Below are positions 18,919 to 28,260 of a DNA stretch of 64,000 nt, piece by piece (the stretch's first letter is position 1; every line of letters begins with the position of its first letter). This DNA is from Vibrio ezurae NBRC 102218. GTDB taxonomy: Bacteria; Pseudomonadota; Gammaproteobacteria; Enterobacterales; Vibrionaceae. Location of the stretch: positions 140,180 through 204,179 of the forward strand of contig NZ_BATM01000005.1 of the NCBI RefSeq assembly GCF_000467185.1, given 5' to 3'. The translations under genes were made by a program, and so were the position numbers. The notes beneath the pieces are model-generated. The model worked only from the letters and a program-made list of their open reading frames with translations. It searched no databases and was not told where the DNA came from.

Positions 18919-18943
18919 TCATGGACATAAGGAAGAAAACATC

Positions 18944-19912
18944 ATGGCATTTAAGAAAGCAATTAAGTTTGGCGCGATTGCAGCTGCAGTTATGGGTGCA
19001 AGCGTTGTTTCTGCTCAAGAGTTCATTACTATCGGTACAGGCTCAGTAACGGGTGTTTATTACCCAACTGGCGGCGCTATCTGTAAGTTAGTTAACAAAG
19101 ATCGTAACGATCATAATATTCGTTGTTCCGTTGAATCTACTGGCGGTTCGATCTACAACGTAAATACCCTTCGCTCAGGTGAGCTTGATTTTGGTATCGT
19201 ACAATCCGATTGGCAGTTCCACGGCTACAACGGCACCAGTAAATTTTCAGAGCAAGGCCCATACAAAAAACTTCGTGCGGTATTCTCTCTTCATACCGAA
19301 CCTTTTAACATTATCGCACGCTCGGATTCAGGTATTAACAACGTTTCTGACCTAGCAGGCAAGCGCGTTAATATCGGTAACCCAGGTTCAGGTGACCGTG
19401 CAACGATGAGCGTTGTAATGGACGCGATGGGCTGGACTAACGACAGCTTTAAACTGGCATCGGAGCTTAAAGGTTCTGAACGTTCTCAAGCTCTGTGTGA
19501 TAACAAGATTGATGCATTCATCTATATGGTGGGCCATCCAAATGGTTCAATTAAAGAAGCAACCACTTCTTGTAATGCGAAGCTTGTCCCTGCTACGGGT
19601 CCACAGATCGATAAGATCGTAGCGGACAATCCATACTATGCCTATAGCACAGTCCCAGCGGGTATGTATCGCGGTACAGACATCGATGTGAAAAGCTTCG
19701 GTGTTGCTGCAACCATGGTAACAACCTCTGACGTTTCTGACGAAGTCGCCTATACCGTAGCAAAAGCGGTATTTGAAAACTTTGATGTTTTCAAACGTCT
19801 ACACCCTGCCTTCGCTAACCTGAAAAAAGAAAACATGGTTAAAGATGGTATCTCAATTCCGCTGCACCCAGGCGCAGTGAAGTACTACAAAGAAGTCGGT
19901 CTGCTTAAATAA
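18944..19912 (+). CDS. TAXI-family TRAP transporter solute-binding protein
   Basis: 322 residues. Signal peptide to about residue 25 (ASVVSAQ before EFITIG). It matches the TAXI (TRAP-associated extracytoplasmic immunogenic) receptors: ITIGTGSVTGVYYPTGGAIC near the N-terminus, LDFGIVQSDWQFHGYNG, VNIGNPGSGDRATM, and FIYMVGHPNG. It captures a substrate in the periplasm for the fused permease downstream. The same argR-adjacent pair in V. cholerae (VC0430/VC0429, from memory) has been reported as glutamate-specific; transfer of that specificity here is inference. AAGGAAG precedes the ATG. Confidence 0.9.
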   Translation: MAFKKAIKFGAIAAAVMGASVVSAQEFITIGTGSVTGVYYPTGGAICKLVNKDRNDHNIRCSVESTGGSIYNVNTLRSGELDFGIVQSDWQFHGYNGTSKFSEQGPYKKLRAVFSLHTEPFNIIARSDSGINNVSDLAGKRVNIGNPGSGDRATMSVVMDAMGWTNDSFKLASELKGSERSQALCDNKIDAFIYMVGHPNGSIKEATTSCNAKLVPATGPQIDKIVADNPYYAYSTVPAGMYRGTDIDVKSFGVAATMVTTSDVSDEVAYTVAKAVFENFDVFKRLHPAFANLKKENMVKDGISIPLHPGAVKYYKEVGLLK

Positions 19913-19954
19913 GCATTGACTAGACGGCAATCGGTAATTAATTCCGGTTGGCAT

Positions 19955-19985
19955 AAGGAGGCTTCGGCCTCCTTTTCAAACTTTT
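19955..19985 (+). terminator. terminator between the TAXI receptor and permease genes
   Basis: AAGGAGGC (19955-19962), TTCG loop, GCCTCCTT (19967-19974), then TTCAAACTTTTT. A perfect 8-base stem with a stable tetraloop. It probably lets the receptor be made in excess over the permease. A second weaker hairpin, TCCAACT with AGTTGGGA (20007-20038) and TTTTT, follows. Confidence 0.8.
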
Positions 19986-20173
19986 TATAGTATTAGGGGA
20001 ATATCCTCCAACTAGCCAATGCCCCATTTCAGTTGGGACTTTTTGTTTGCCACCATTTATGGCAACGCCCCTCTATTATTGTCATTTTTTTGGCTAGTAT
20101 TTCCGCTCGGTCTAGCGGTATGAGTTACTGCTATATAGTCCAAGCTTAGGGTCAACAGAATTAGGATACACTA

Positions 20174-22747
20174 ATGACACATTCAACGACTCCGTCTCAA
20201 GAAGCTCAAGATATCGTCGCCCAAGCCGATACAGGAGCCCGCAATCCCTTCGGAATTGCGGGAAAGATTCTCTGGGTTGTACCGCTATGCTGGTCACTAT
20301 TCCAGTTATGGTATGCCTCACCGCTACCGTTTATTTTTAACTTTGCCATATTAAACGATACCGAAGCTCGCTCTATACATTTGGCTTTCGCTATCTTCTT
20401 AGCCTTTACCGCTTACCCAGCAATGAAACGCTCCCCTAGAGACAGAATTCCTGTCGTTGATTGGGTTCTGGCGTTAGTCGGTAGCTTATCGGCCGCTTAT
20501 ATTTATCTGTTTTACACCCAACTCGCAGGACGCTCTGGCGCACCCACCTCTTTTGATATTGTGGCTGCCGTAACCGGAATGGTATTGCTACTTGAAGCAA
20601 CACGTCGCGCATTAGGTCCACCACTGATGGTGGTCGCCGCAGTATTTCTGCTGTACACCTTTGGCGGTCCACATATGCCTGACGTTATTGCGCATAAAGG
20701 GGCGAGCTTAAACAAAGCAATGTCGCATTTATGGCTGACAACCGAAGGGGTTTTCGGCATTGCACTGGGCGTTTCTACCTCTTTTGTTTTCCTGTTTGTA
20801 TTGTTTGGCGCCATGCTAGAGCGCGCAGGAGCAGGTGCTTACTTCATTAAAGTGGCCTTCTCATTGCTTGGTCATATGCGCGGAGGCCCAGCCAAAGCGG
20901 CCGTCGTCGCCTCTGGGCTTTCAGGGTTAGTCTCTGGCTCTTCGATTGCAAACGTTGTCACCACGGGGACTTTCACCATACCACTGATGAAGCGAGTGGG
21001 CTTTCCGGGCACCAAAGCGGGCGCGGTAGAGGTTGCCGCTTCAACCAATGGCCAGTTGACGCCACCCATTATGGGCGCGGCGGCGTTTCTGATGGTGGAA
21101 TACGTCGGAATATCCTATGTCGAAGTGATTAAAGCGGCGCTCTTGCCGGCGTTAATCTCTTACATTGCTCTTATCTATATCGTGCATCTGGAAGCCTGCA
21201 AAGCAGGAATGCAAGGACTGCCACGCCGACATACACCCACCAAACTGCAAAGCCTCACTTCCTTTGTCGGCACCATTTTAGGCTTATGTGTGATCAGTGC
21301 TGCGGTTTATTACGGCATTGGCTGGACCAAAGATGTGTTTGGCGCTGCTGCAACACCTATTGTAACCGTAGCGTTATTGCTGAGCTATATTGGCCTTGTT
21401 CGAGTGTCATCTCGCTATCAAGAGCACGCAGAAATGGACCCAGAGCTCACAGAAATTCCAGATGTTGGCCCTACGGTAAAATCAGGACTGCACTTTCTAC
21501 TGCCTATCGTAGTGCTTGTTTGGTGCTTAACCGTAGAACGCTTTTCTCCGGGTTTATCGGCATTTTGGGCGAGTGTGTTTATGATTTTTGTCTTGCTCAC
21601 TCAGCGTCCATTGATGGATCTGTTTAACAAGCAAAACAACACCTTTGCCGCTTTCAAACTGGGCGTACACGATCTACTGGAAGCTTTAGTATCTGGCGCT
21701 CGTAATATGATAGGCATTGGCGTAGCAACGGCGGCGGCAGGTATTGTGGTGGGCGTAGTGACCCTTACCGGTATTGGTTTAGTGATGACTGACTTTGTCG
21801 AGTTCATCTCTGGCGGCAACATCATTATGATGCTTCTCTTTACCGCTATTATCAGCCTGATACTGGGAATGGGACTGCCAACCACCGCCAACTACATCGT
21901 GGTCTCAACCTTAATGGCTCCGGTTATTGTCACCCTTGGCGCCGCTCACGGGCTGATCATTCCGCTTATTGCCGTGCACTTGTTTGTGTTCTATTTCGGT
22001 ATTCTTGCCGATGATACACCGCCTGTAGGCTTAGCCGCCTTTGCCGCGGCTGCGATTGCTAAATCCGATCCGATTCGCACCGGTATTCAGGGCTTTACCT
22101 ACGATATACGAACCGCAATTTTGCCGTTTATGTTTATCTTTAATACTCAACTATTAATGATGGGTATCGACAGTTGGTGGCACTTATTACTTACGGTACT
22201 TTCCGCCATTACGGCGATGTTGCTGTTTTCTGCTGCCACACAAGGATGGTGGTTTACGAAGAATAAATGGTGGGAAACCATCGCTTTATTACTACTGACT
22301 TTTACCTTCTTCCGACCGGGTTTTTGGTGGGATCAAATCTATCCAGCCAAGATAGAAGTACCCGCCTCAGAAATCTCACAAGTAGTGCAGCAGATGCCTG
22401 TTGGGCAAACACTGGAAATGCGTGTCGCAGGTGAAAATATCGAAGGAAAGTTCATTGCTAAAACTGTGCGCCTGCCTTTTGATGATCATGCTGTTTCTGC
22501 CGAAGATCGTATCTCATCAATGGGCTTAATGCTGTCTCGAAATGACGATAATGTCATCGTCGACATGGTGGAGTTTGGCAGTCCCGCAGAGGCTTCTGGA
22601 ATTGATTTTGATTGGCAAATCAAACATATCATTCAAAAGGCTGAACGCCCAATGAAAGAGTGGGTATTCTTACCTGCGCTTATTTTAGTGATATTAATGG
22701 GGTTAAATCAAAAACGACGCATATCAAGGCAGTCAATCGCCACTTAA
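20174..22747 (+). CDS. TRAP transporter fused permease (4TM/12TM) with C-terminal DUF3394 domain
   Basis: 857 residues, a fusion of the small and large TRAP membrane subunits. The N-terminal small-subunit part (about 20-170) is followed by the large-subunit core with SGLSGLVSGSSIANVVTTG and STNGQLTPPIMGAAAF (ion and substrate site region) and LGMGLPTTANYIVVSTLMAPV, typical of TAXI-type permeases. After residue about 700 comes a soluble region between membrane segments, containing VEFGSPAEASGIDFDWQI, which resembles the ligand-groove end of a PDZ domain, then a last helix. It imports its substrate using a sodium or proton gradient. AGGATAC precedes the ATG. Confidence 0.92.
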   Translation: MTHSTTPSQEAQDIVAQADTGARNPFGIAGKILWVVPLCWSLFQLWYASPLPFIFNFAILNDTEARSIHLAFAIFLAFTAYPAMKRSPRDRIPVVDWVLALVGSLSAAYIYLFYTQLAGRSGAPTSFDIVAAVTGMVLLLEATRRALGPPLMVVAAVFLLYTFGGPHMPDVIAHKGASLNKAMSHLWLTTEGVFGIALGVSTSFVFLFVLFGAMLERAGAGAYFIKVAFSLLGHMRGGPAKAAVVASGLSGLVSGSSIANVVTTGTFTIPLMKRVGFPGTKAGAVEVAASTNGQLTPPIMGAAAFLMVEYVGISYVEVIKAALLPALISYIALIYIVHLEACKAGMQGLPRRHTPTKLQSLTSFVGTILGLCVISAAVYYGIGWTKDVFGAAATPIVTVALLLSYIGLVRVSSRYQEHAEMDPELTEIPDVGPTVKSGLHFLLPIVVLVWCLTVERFSPGLSAFWASVFMIFVLLTQRPLMDLFNKQNNTFAAFKLGVHDLLEALVSGARNMIGIGVATAAAGIVVGVVTLTGIGLVMTDFVEFISGGNIIMMLLFTAIISLILGMGLPTTANYIVVSTLMAPVIVTLGAAHGLIIPLIAVHLFVFYFGILADDTPPVGLAAFAAAAIAKSDPIRTGIQGFTYDIRTAILPFMFIFNTQLLMMGIDSWWHLLLTVLSAITAMLLFSAATQGWWFTKNKWWETIALLLLTFTFFRPGFWWDQIYPAKIEVPASEISQVVQQMPVGQTLEMRVAGENIEGKFIAKTVRLPFDDHAVSAEDRISSMGLMLSRNDDNVIVDMVEFGSPAEASGIDFDWQIKHIIQKAERPMKEWVFLPALILVILMGLNQKRRISRQSIAT

Positions 22748-22762
22748 CTTGATTTCGCTCAA

Positions 22763-22788
22763 TGCCCCATAGCCTGCACTATGGGGCA
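22763..22788 (+). terminator. hairpin after the TRAP permease gene
   Basis: TGCCCCATAG and CTATGGGGCA form a perfect 10-base stem with a 6-base loop. There is no clear T tract, so termination may be partial; the usp gene begins 33 bases later. Confidence 0.55.
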
Positions 22789-22820
22789 ATAGGCGTGACA
22801 CAATATCAAGAGCACTTCTC

Positions 22821-23258
22821 ATGTATAAACAGATCTTAGTTCCCGTTGATTTAAATGAAAAAGGCTTCAGTGACAAAGCGCTAAAAGCTGCGATTTGGCA
22901 TGCAAAGCAAAGCAATGCACAACTGCACCTTTTAAATGTATTGCCCGGGGTTCATATGTCTATGGTCGCCACTTACTTTCCCCTAGATGCCATGAAAGAC
23001 ATGAAAAAAGATGTGGAAGCACAATTGCGTTCTTTCGCCGATAATTTCATTGATCCAGAATTGGTGTACCACGTGCATATTGCAGAAGGGAAGCCGTATA
23101 CCACTATCATAGACTATGCAGAAAAGCTCGGTGCGGACTTAATTGTAATGCCAAGCCATAAGCGTTCAAAGATTGATAATGTCGTACTGGGTTCAGTAGC
23201 AACCAAAGTCGTTCATAACTCTCCAGTCAATGTCTTAGTCATCAAACCGCAAGGCTAA
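22821..23258 (+). CDS. universal stress protein UspA family
   Basis: 145 residues, a single Usp domain. It begins YKQILVPVDLNEKGFSDKAL and ends with the nucleotide-loop pattern VLGSVATKVVHNSPVNVLVIKP, the G-x(9)-G-S/T type associated with ATP binding. MPSHKRSK precedes it. It lies just downstream of the TRAP genes; Usp proteins often sit next to TRAP transporters (TeaD-type), suggesting a link to transporter regulation. The ribosome site is weak. Confidence 0.9.
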   Translation: MYKQILVPVDLNEKGFSDKALKAAIWHAKQSNAQLHLLNVLPGVHMSMVATYFPLDAMKDMKKDVEAQLRSFADNFIDPELVYHVHIAEGKPYTTIIDYAEKLGADLIVMPSHKRSKIDNVVLGSVATKVVHNSPVNVLVIKPQG

Positions 23259-23270
23259 TTGTGAGTATGC

Positions 23271-23305
23271 AAGCACCAAACCAATAGTTGGTGCTTGTTA
23301 TTTTA
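23271..23305 (+). terminator. rho-independent terminator after the usp gene
   Basis: AAGCACCAA (23271-23279) and TTGGTGCTT (23288-23296) form a perfect 9-base stem followed by GTTATTTT. It may also stop transcripts arriving from the convergent dehydrogenase gene. Confidence 0.8.
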
Positions 23306-23324
23306 TGGCTTTGATAAGCCAAAA

Positions 23325-24293
23325 TTACACCACTCTATTGACCGACTTTCCAGCCACGAATTGCTCAATATTATCGCAGAGAATCTCAACTAAGCGCTGC
23401 AATGCAGAATCACTTCCCCAAGCCACATGAGGGGTTAGAAGCAAATTAGGCAATGAGATATTAGCTAATAGAGGATTTGAATTATCCGCAGGCTCCTGAG
23501 TAAATACATCCACTCCTGCCCCAGCAATCTCACCCAGTTTTAGCGCCTCAATCAAGTCAGACTCATTGACTAAACCACCACGCCCAGTATTGATCAGCAC
23601 CGCCGTTGATTTCATTAGTTGCAGCTCAGCCGAGCCTATCAAATTGGTGGTCGATTCCGTTAACGGGCAATGTAAAGAAACAATATCAGCTTGTTGCAGT
23701 GCCTGAGCAAACGGAACATAGCCTTGTTTATTCACTAGCTCACCCTTGCGAGCAGTAAAGATCACCTGCATCCCTAAAGCACGTGCTAAGGTCGCGACTC
23801 CTTGTCCTAAATTACCACTGCCTACGATTGCAATGGTTGACCCTGCAATATCGGTAATAGGATGAGTGAAGAAGCAAAACTGTTTGTCGCGTTGCCAAAC
23901 ACCTTGAGCAATATCTTGATGATAAGCAAATAGATTGCGCTTGAGAGCAAAGATCATTGCGATCACATGCTCAGGCACCGATTGAGTGGCGTAACCTTGA
24001 ATATTGCATACTGCGATTTGCTGTTGACGACAGTAATCCAGATCGACGTTATTGGTGCCCGTTGCTGACACTGCGATCAATTTGATCTTTGGGTGTTTAT
24101 TTAAAATATCTGCATTCAGCACAACCTTATTGCTAATCACAATATCAGCGTCTTGTAGGCGCTCTTCGACTTGCAGTGGCGAAGTGTAGTCGTATTCTAC
24201 CCAATGGTGCGGAAAGTTCAGTGTGCGAACAGGGACGTGTGCAGGGATAGTTGCCCTATCTAAAAAGACAACGTTAGGTAACGACTGTGGCAT
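23325..24293 (-). CDS. D-isomer specific 2-hydroxyacid dehydrogenase
   Basis: 322 residues. NAD-binding motif VGSGNLGQGVA (about 150), catalytic Arg in NTGRGGLVNESDLIEAL, catalytic Glu in DVFTQEPAD, and the His-containing LLTPHVAWGS near 290. This is the family of glycerate, hydroxypyruvate and phosphoglycerate dehydrogenases; the substrate cannot be decided from sequence, though size and the TPHVAWGS segment resemble glycerate dehydrogenase-like members. Third gene of a rapA-rluA-dehydrogenase run, 9 bases after rluA. Confidence 0.9.
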   Translation of the reverse strand: MPQSLPNVVFLDRATIPAHVPVRTLNFPHHWVEYDYTSPLQVEERLQDADIVISNKVVLNADILNKHPKIKLIAVSATGTNNVDLDYCRQQQIAVCNIQGYATQSVPEHVIAMIFALKRNLFAYHQDIAQGVWQRDKQFCFFTHPITDIAGSTIAIVGSGNLGQGVATLARALGMQVIFTARKGELVNKQGYVPFAQALQQADIVSLHCPLTESTTNLIGSAELQLMKSTAVLINTGRGGLVNESDLIEALKLGEIAGAGVDVFTQEPADNSNPLLANISLPNLLLTPHVAWGSDSALQRLVEILCDNIEQFVAGKSVNRVV

Positions 24294-24302
24294 GCAAAAT
24301 CC

Positions 24303-25040
24303 TTAATGTTTAGGCAAAGTTTTGTAATCAGGCAGCTCAGGTTCTGCTAAATAGAGCTCTAATACTAACGGTTTTGCCTCAGGATAAAAGTCGCATGGCA
24401 CAAACATACTGACTAATTTATTGTCTTTCGGATGATAAAAGCTGAGCTCTGTGGAGTGCAATTGCAAGCGTTCTGAAAACGCCCGTGCTTCGCCCTCGGC
24501 ATAAAACTCATCACCCACAATGGCATGTCCCATCTCACTCATATGCACACGCAGTTGGTGTGAACGCCCAGTAATAGGTAAGAGGCGAACAATGCAGGTC
24601 TGCGCTTCTTGTTGGACTTTTTGATAGTCGGTACGTGATGGTTTTCCGTCTTGCGTACACACTTTCTGTCTCGGGCGATTCGGCCAATCACAGATAAGAG
24701 GCAAATCGACAATGCCTTCTTTTTCTTCTAATTCGCCCCATACGCGAGCGTAGTAGATTTTATGAGTTAATCGATATTGAAACTGCTTCTTGATGTGTCG
24801 CTCTGCCTCTTTTGTTAGAGCGAACAACATCAAACCAGAAGTGGCCATGTCCAAGCGGTGTACCACTTGAATTTCAGGATACTCCACCACCAAACGACTC
24901 CATAAGCTGTCGTAATGCTTCGCTTCCCGTCCAGGAACCGACAATAAGCCCGCAGGTTTATTTGCCACCAAGATATAGTCATCTTGATACACAATATCAA
25001 TCCAAGGGTCTGTGGGTGGATTGTACTCAATCATGGCCAT
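24303..25040 (-). CDS. rluA: dual-specificity pseudouridine synthase RluA
   Basis: 245 residues (E. coli 219; this one is longer at the C-terminus). It makes pseudouridine 746 in 23S rRNA and 32 in several tRNAs. It begins with the typical EYNPPTDPWIDIVYQDDYIL and has the catalytic motif HRLDMATSG, then LICDWPNRPRQKVC and ITGRSHQLRVHM. It lies 13 bases downstream of rapA; the rapA-rluA pair is also found in E. coli, where djlA and lptD follow, but here those lie 20 kb away. Confidence 0.95.
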   Translation of the reverse strand: MAMIEYNPPTDPWIDIVYQDDYILVANKPAGLLSVPGREAKHYDSLWSRLVVEYPEIQVVHRLDMATSGLMLFALTKEAERHIKKQFQYRLTHKIYYARVWGELEEKEGIVDLPLICDWPNRPRQKVCTQDGKPSRTDYQKVQQEAQTCIVRLLPITGRSHQLRVHMSEMGHAIVGDEFYAEGEARAFSERLQLHSTELSFYHPKDNKLVSMFVPCDFYPEAKPLVLELYLAEPELPDYKTLPKH

Positions 25041-25053
25041 GTTCTATTCCACT

Positions 25054-27960
25054 CTAATTGTGAGAAACAACAATTAAGCGCAATGAATCCAACTGGATTT
25101 GCGCTTGAGAGATGAAGCCTTCTAATTCGGTGATTTGCTGTTCAATCACCTGAACTTCTTCGTCACGAATATTTGGATTCACCGCTTTTAGTGCCAACAG
25201 TCTTTCAAGCTCCGCGCTTAGGCTGGCTTTCATTTCGGCATTGGCTTGCTGTTTCACTTGCTCATGCTTAGGCAGTATCGCTTCATCACCTTTGGCAATT
25301 AACGCTTGAACTTGAGCTTGTACCGAAGTCACTAGCTTGCTCGCCATATGGCGGTTGATAGGGCTTAATTGACGGTTAAAGCTATCAAACTCAACTTGCG
25401 CAGAAAGATCATTACCTTTGCCATCTAACATCAATCGAATTGGCGTTTGCGGTAAGAAGCGAGCGATACCACTGCGTTTAGGCGCTTGAGCATCCACCAG
25501 ATAAACCAACTCTAACAACATGGTACCAACGGGTAGCGCTTTATTTTTTAACAACGAAACCGCCGATGCACCCACCCCTTCACTTAATAATAGATCAATG
25601 CCGCCTTGGATCATTGGGTGCTCCCAAGACATAAAGTTCATGTCTTCACGAGACAGCGCAGTATCACGATCAAAGGTAATAGTGGCACCATCATATGGAA
25701 GCCCCGGATAACTAGGCACTAACATATGTTCCGACGGAGTCACAACAAGTGCATTTTCACCCTTATCATCTTGGTTTAAACCAATACAATCAAATAAGCT
25801 CAACGCGAAGCTAACAAACTGAGTGTCGTTATCTTTGGCCGCAATTTTTTCCACCAACTCTTGAGCGCGTTCGCCACCATTCGAGTGCATCTCTAATAAA
25901 CGATCACGGCCATGTTCTAGGTCTTGTTTTAACTGTTGATTAATTTTCACAGACTGCGCAATGACATCATCCAACGCGGCGCTATCACCTGTTGCGATCA
26001 TCTCAGTTAATTCGTAAGAAAATTGTTCGTAAACGGTTCGGCCTGTAGGACAGGTTTCAGCAAACGCATTTAAACCTTCGTTGTACCAGCGTGCTAATAC
26101 GCTTTGCGAGCTACCTTCAAGATAAGGTACAAATACATCAATATCTGAATTCTGACCGATGCGGTCCAAACGTCCAATACGTTGTTCTAGAAGATCAGGG
26201 TTGAAGGGTAAATCAAACATAACCAGTTGGTTCGCAAACTGGAAATTGCGACCTTCTGAGCCAATTTCTGAACAAATCAACACCTGTGCCCCGCCGTCTT
26301 CTTGAGCAAAATACGCGGCGGCTTTATCGCGCTCAATAATCGACATTCCTTCATGGAATACCGTAGCGCGGATACCTTCACGCTCACGCAATGCTTGCTC
26401 AAGTTGCAAGGCTGTAGCGGCTCTTGATGCGATCACTAAGATCTTATCGGAACGTTTTTCTTTTACCTTTTCAATCAACCAATCCACGCGACTATCAAAC
26501 TGCCACCAAGAACCTGAGTCACCCAGTTCTTGGAACACCTCTTCTGGGTAGAGCATGATGCCCGCTTGTTTTTCTAAGGATAAATCGACATTGAATATCT
26601 TAGACACTTTAATCGCACGCACGTATTGCTCAGGCATTGCCATCGGCAATAAATGTACGCGACGCTCAGGGAAGCCTTTAATCGCAGCGCGAGTATTACG
26701 GAACAATACGCGTCCAGTTCCATGACGATCCATCAGGTTATCAACCAACTCTTGTCTGGCTAACGCTTGTTGCTCGGGGTGCTGCTCATCGGAAATTGCT
26801 TTGAAGATAGGCTCAACATCTTGCTCTGATAACAGCTCGGTTATCTGGTTTTTTGCTTCGTTAGGCAATGGTTGCCCTGACAGAAGTTGGCTCACAGCCT
26901 CCGCAACAGGTGCATAGTTGTCTTCTTCATCAACAAAGCTTTGGTAATCGTAAAAGCGGTCTGGATCTAACAAACGAAGACGTGCAAAGTGGCTTTCACG
27001 ACCCAGTTGCTCAGGGGTTGCGGTTAACAGTAATACTGCGGGTATTTTCGAGGCTAAAGATTCAACCGCTAAATAGCCGGCACTTGGCGCATCGACACTC
27101 CACTCTAAGTGGTGAGCTTCATCAACCACCAGCAAATCCCAGTCGGCTTCTAGCGCTTGTTGATGACGTTTAGCGCTGTTTTTTAAGAAGTCTAATGAAC
27201 ACAAAACTAACTGCTGAGTATCAAAAGGATTGGCCGCATCTGCATAAGCTTCAATGCAGCGCTCTTCATCAAAGACGGAGAAATGCAGGTTGAAACGACG
27301 CATCATTTCGACCAACCATTGGTGAGTCAGAGTTTCTGGCACAACAATTAAAATTCGCTCAGCGCGACCGGCCAACACTTGCTGATGGATGATCATGCCC
27401 GCTTCAATGGTTTTACCTAAACCAACTTCATCGGCCAATAATACACGCGGAGCGTAACGACGACCGACTTCTTGGGCAATGAATAGCTGATGAGGAATCA
27501 AGCCAGCACGCATACCTGTGAGGCCGCGTAGAGGGCTTTTATGTTGCTTGTATTGATTGTTCAATGCGTGATAACGCAGTACAAAGTTGTCCATGCGGTC
27601 AATTTGTCCAGTGAACAATTTGTCTTGCGGTTTATTGAATCGAATTTGGTGGCTTAAAAATATTTCTCTAAGCTCAACGCCTTGCTCGCCGGTATCTTCT
27701 CTTGTACCTGTATAGCAAAGCACGCCTTTGTCTTCGGTTACGTCAGTCACCACCAGTGACCAACCTTCATGCGCTTCAATGGTATCACCAACGGCAAACG
27801 TAACGCGCGTGATTGGAGCATCGCTGATGGCATACAGTCGCTCTTCTTCCGAGGCGGCAAACATTAAGGTAACCGTTCGGGCATCTATTGCCACTATCGT
27901 TCCTAGCCCTAAATCACTTTCTGTATCACTAATCCAACGTTGACCAATCGCAAATGCCAT
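25054..27960 (-). CDS. rapA: RNA polymerase-associated ATPase RapA (HepA)
   Basis: 968 residues, equal to E. coli RapA. It is a Swi2/Snf2 ATPase that binds RNA polymerase and helps recycle it. Two N-terminal Tudor-like domains (about 1-110, [18 protein letters not shown]) precede the helicase core: [14 protein letters not shown] (Walker A), [10 protein letters not shown] (DEAH), and in the second lobe [13 protein letters not shown] and [11 protein letters not shown] (motif VI). The C-terminal half includes a long coiled-coil end. It heads the minus-strand run rapA-rluA-dehydrogenase. Confidence 0.97.
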   Translation of the reverse strand: MAFAIGQRWISDTESDLGLGTIVAIDARTVTLMFAASEEERLYAISDAPITRVTFAVGDTIEAHEGWSLVVTDVTEDKGVLCYTGTREDTGEQGVELREIFLSHQIRFNKPQDKLFTGQIDRMDNFVLRYHALNNQYKQHKSPLRGLTGMRAGLIPHQLFIAQEVGRRYAPRVLLADEVGLGKTIEAGMIIHQQVLAGRAERILIVVPETLTHQWLVEMMRRFNLHFSVFDEERCIEAYADAANPFDTQQLVLCSLDFLKNSAKRHQQALEADWDLLVVDEAHHLEWSVDAPSAGYLAVESLASKIPAVLLLTATPEQLGRESHFARLRLLDPDRFYDYQSFVDEEDNYAPVAEAVSQLLSGQPLPNEAKNQITELLSEQDVEPIFKAISDEQHPEQQALARQELVDNLMDRHGTGRVLFRNTRAAIKGFPERRVHLLPMAMPEQYVRAIKVSKIFNVDLSLEKQAGIMLYPEEVFQELGDSGSWWQFDSRVDWLIEKVKEKRSDKILVIASRAATALQLEQALREREGIRATVFHEGMSIIERDKAAAYFAQEDGGAQVLICSEIGSEGRNFQFANQLVMFDLPFNPDLLEQRIGRLDRIGQNSDIDVFVPYLEGSSQSVLARWYNEGLNAFAETCPTGRTVYEQFSYELTEMIATGDSAALDDVIAQSVKINQQLKQDLEHGRDRLLEMHSNGGERAQELVEKIAAKDNDTQFVSFALSLFDCIGLNQDDKGENALVVTPSEHMLVPSYPGLPYDGATITFDRDTALSREDMNFMSWEHPMIQGGIDLLLSEGVGASAVSLLKNKALPVGTMLLELVYLVDAQAPKRSGIARFLPQTPIRLMLDGKGNDLSAQVEFDSFNRQLSPINRHMASKLVTSVQAQVQALIAKGDEAILPKHEQVKQQANAEMKASLSAELERLLALKAVNPNIRDEEVQVIEQQITELEGFISQAQIQLDSLRLIVVSHN

Positions 27961-28260
27961 TCAGCTAAAACCCTTTTATCAATTTAACTCTAACAATAGT
28001 AGAAGAAATCTAGGCAAATTTACCTAAGTTTCCTGCCAGAAAAAGGGCGTAATCATAGTACATTGCGGCATTAGGAGCACGAAAAACCTTGTCTATACTG
28101 GGTATAAATCGTGCAATCAAACTGTCAACGAAATGAAACTAAACTAGACTAAAAATAGAAGGGGTAAACGATATCTATTCGTGCTCTCTTCATCAGTCTA
28201 GCAATCTGAATATTGAGAACACTTAGGTTTCACAACATCAAATAAGCACAGGAGCCGCTT
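27961..28260. other. 300-base divergent intergenic region rapA / PIN-PhoH gene
   Basis: It must hold both promoters. I see an inverted repeat GCACGA (28077-28082) with TCGTGC (28108-28113) around TATACT and TATAAA boxes, and a GGAG ribosome site for the plus-strand gene. No coding sequence or known operator is evident. Confidence 0.4.

Larger units (their letters stand above)
18512..18943. other. 432-base non-coding regulatory region between argR and the TAXI receptor gene
   Basis: This gap holds, in order, a large palindrome after argR (18522-18556), a perfect CRP core site overlapping its right arm (18549-18564), two copies of TTATCTCATCAC, three copies of the 9-mer TTGATATGA (one reversed), and a structured leader with a short ORF just before the TAXI gene. 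No gene of ordinary size is present. No clear sigma-70 promoter can be singled out; TATAAA at 18613 is one -10 candidate. Confidence 0.7.
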
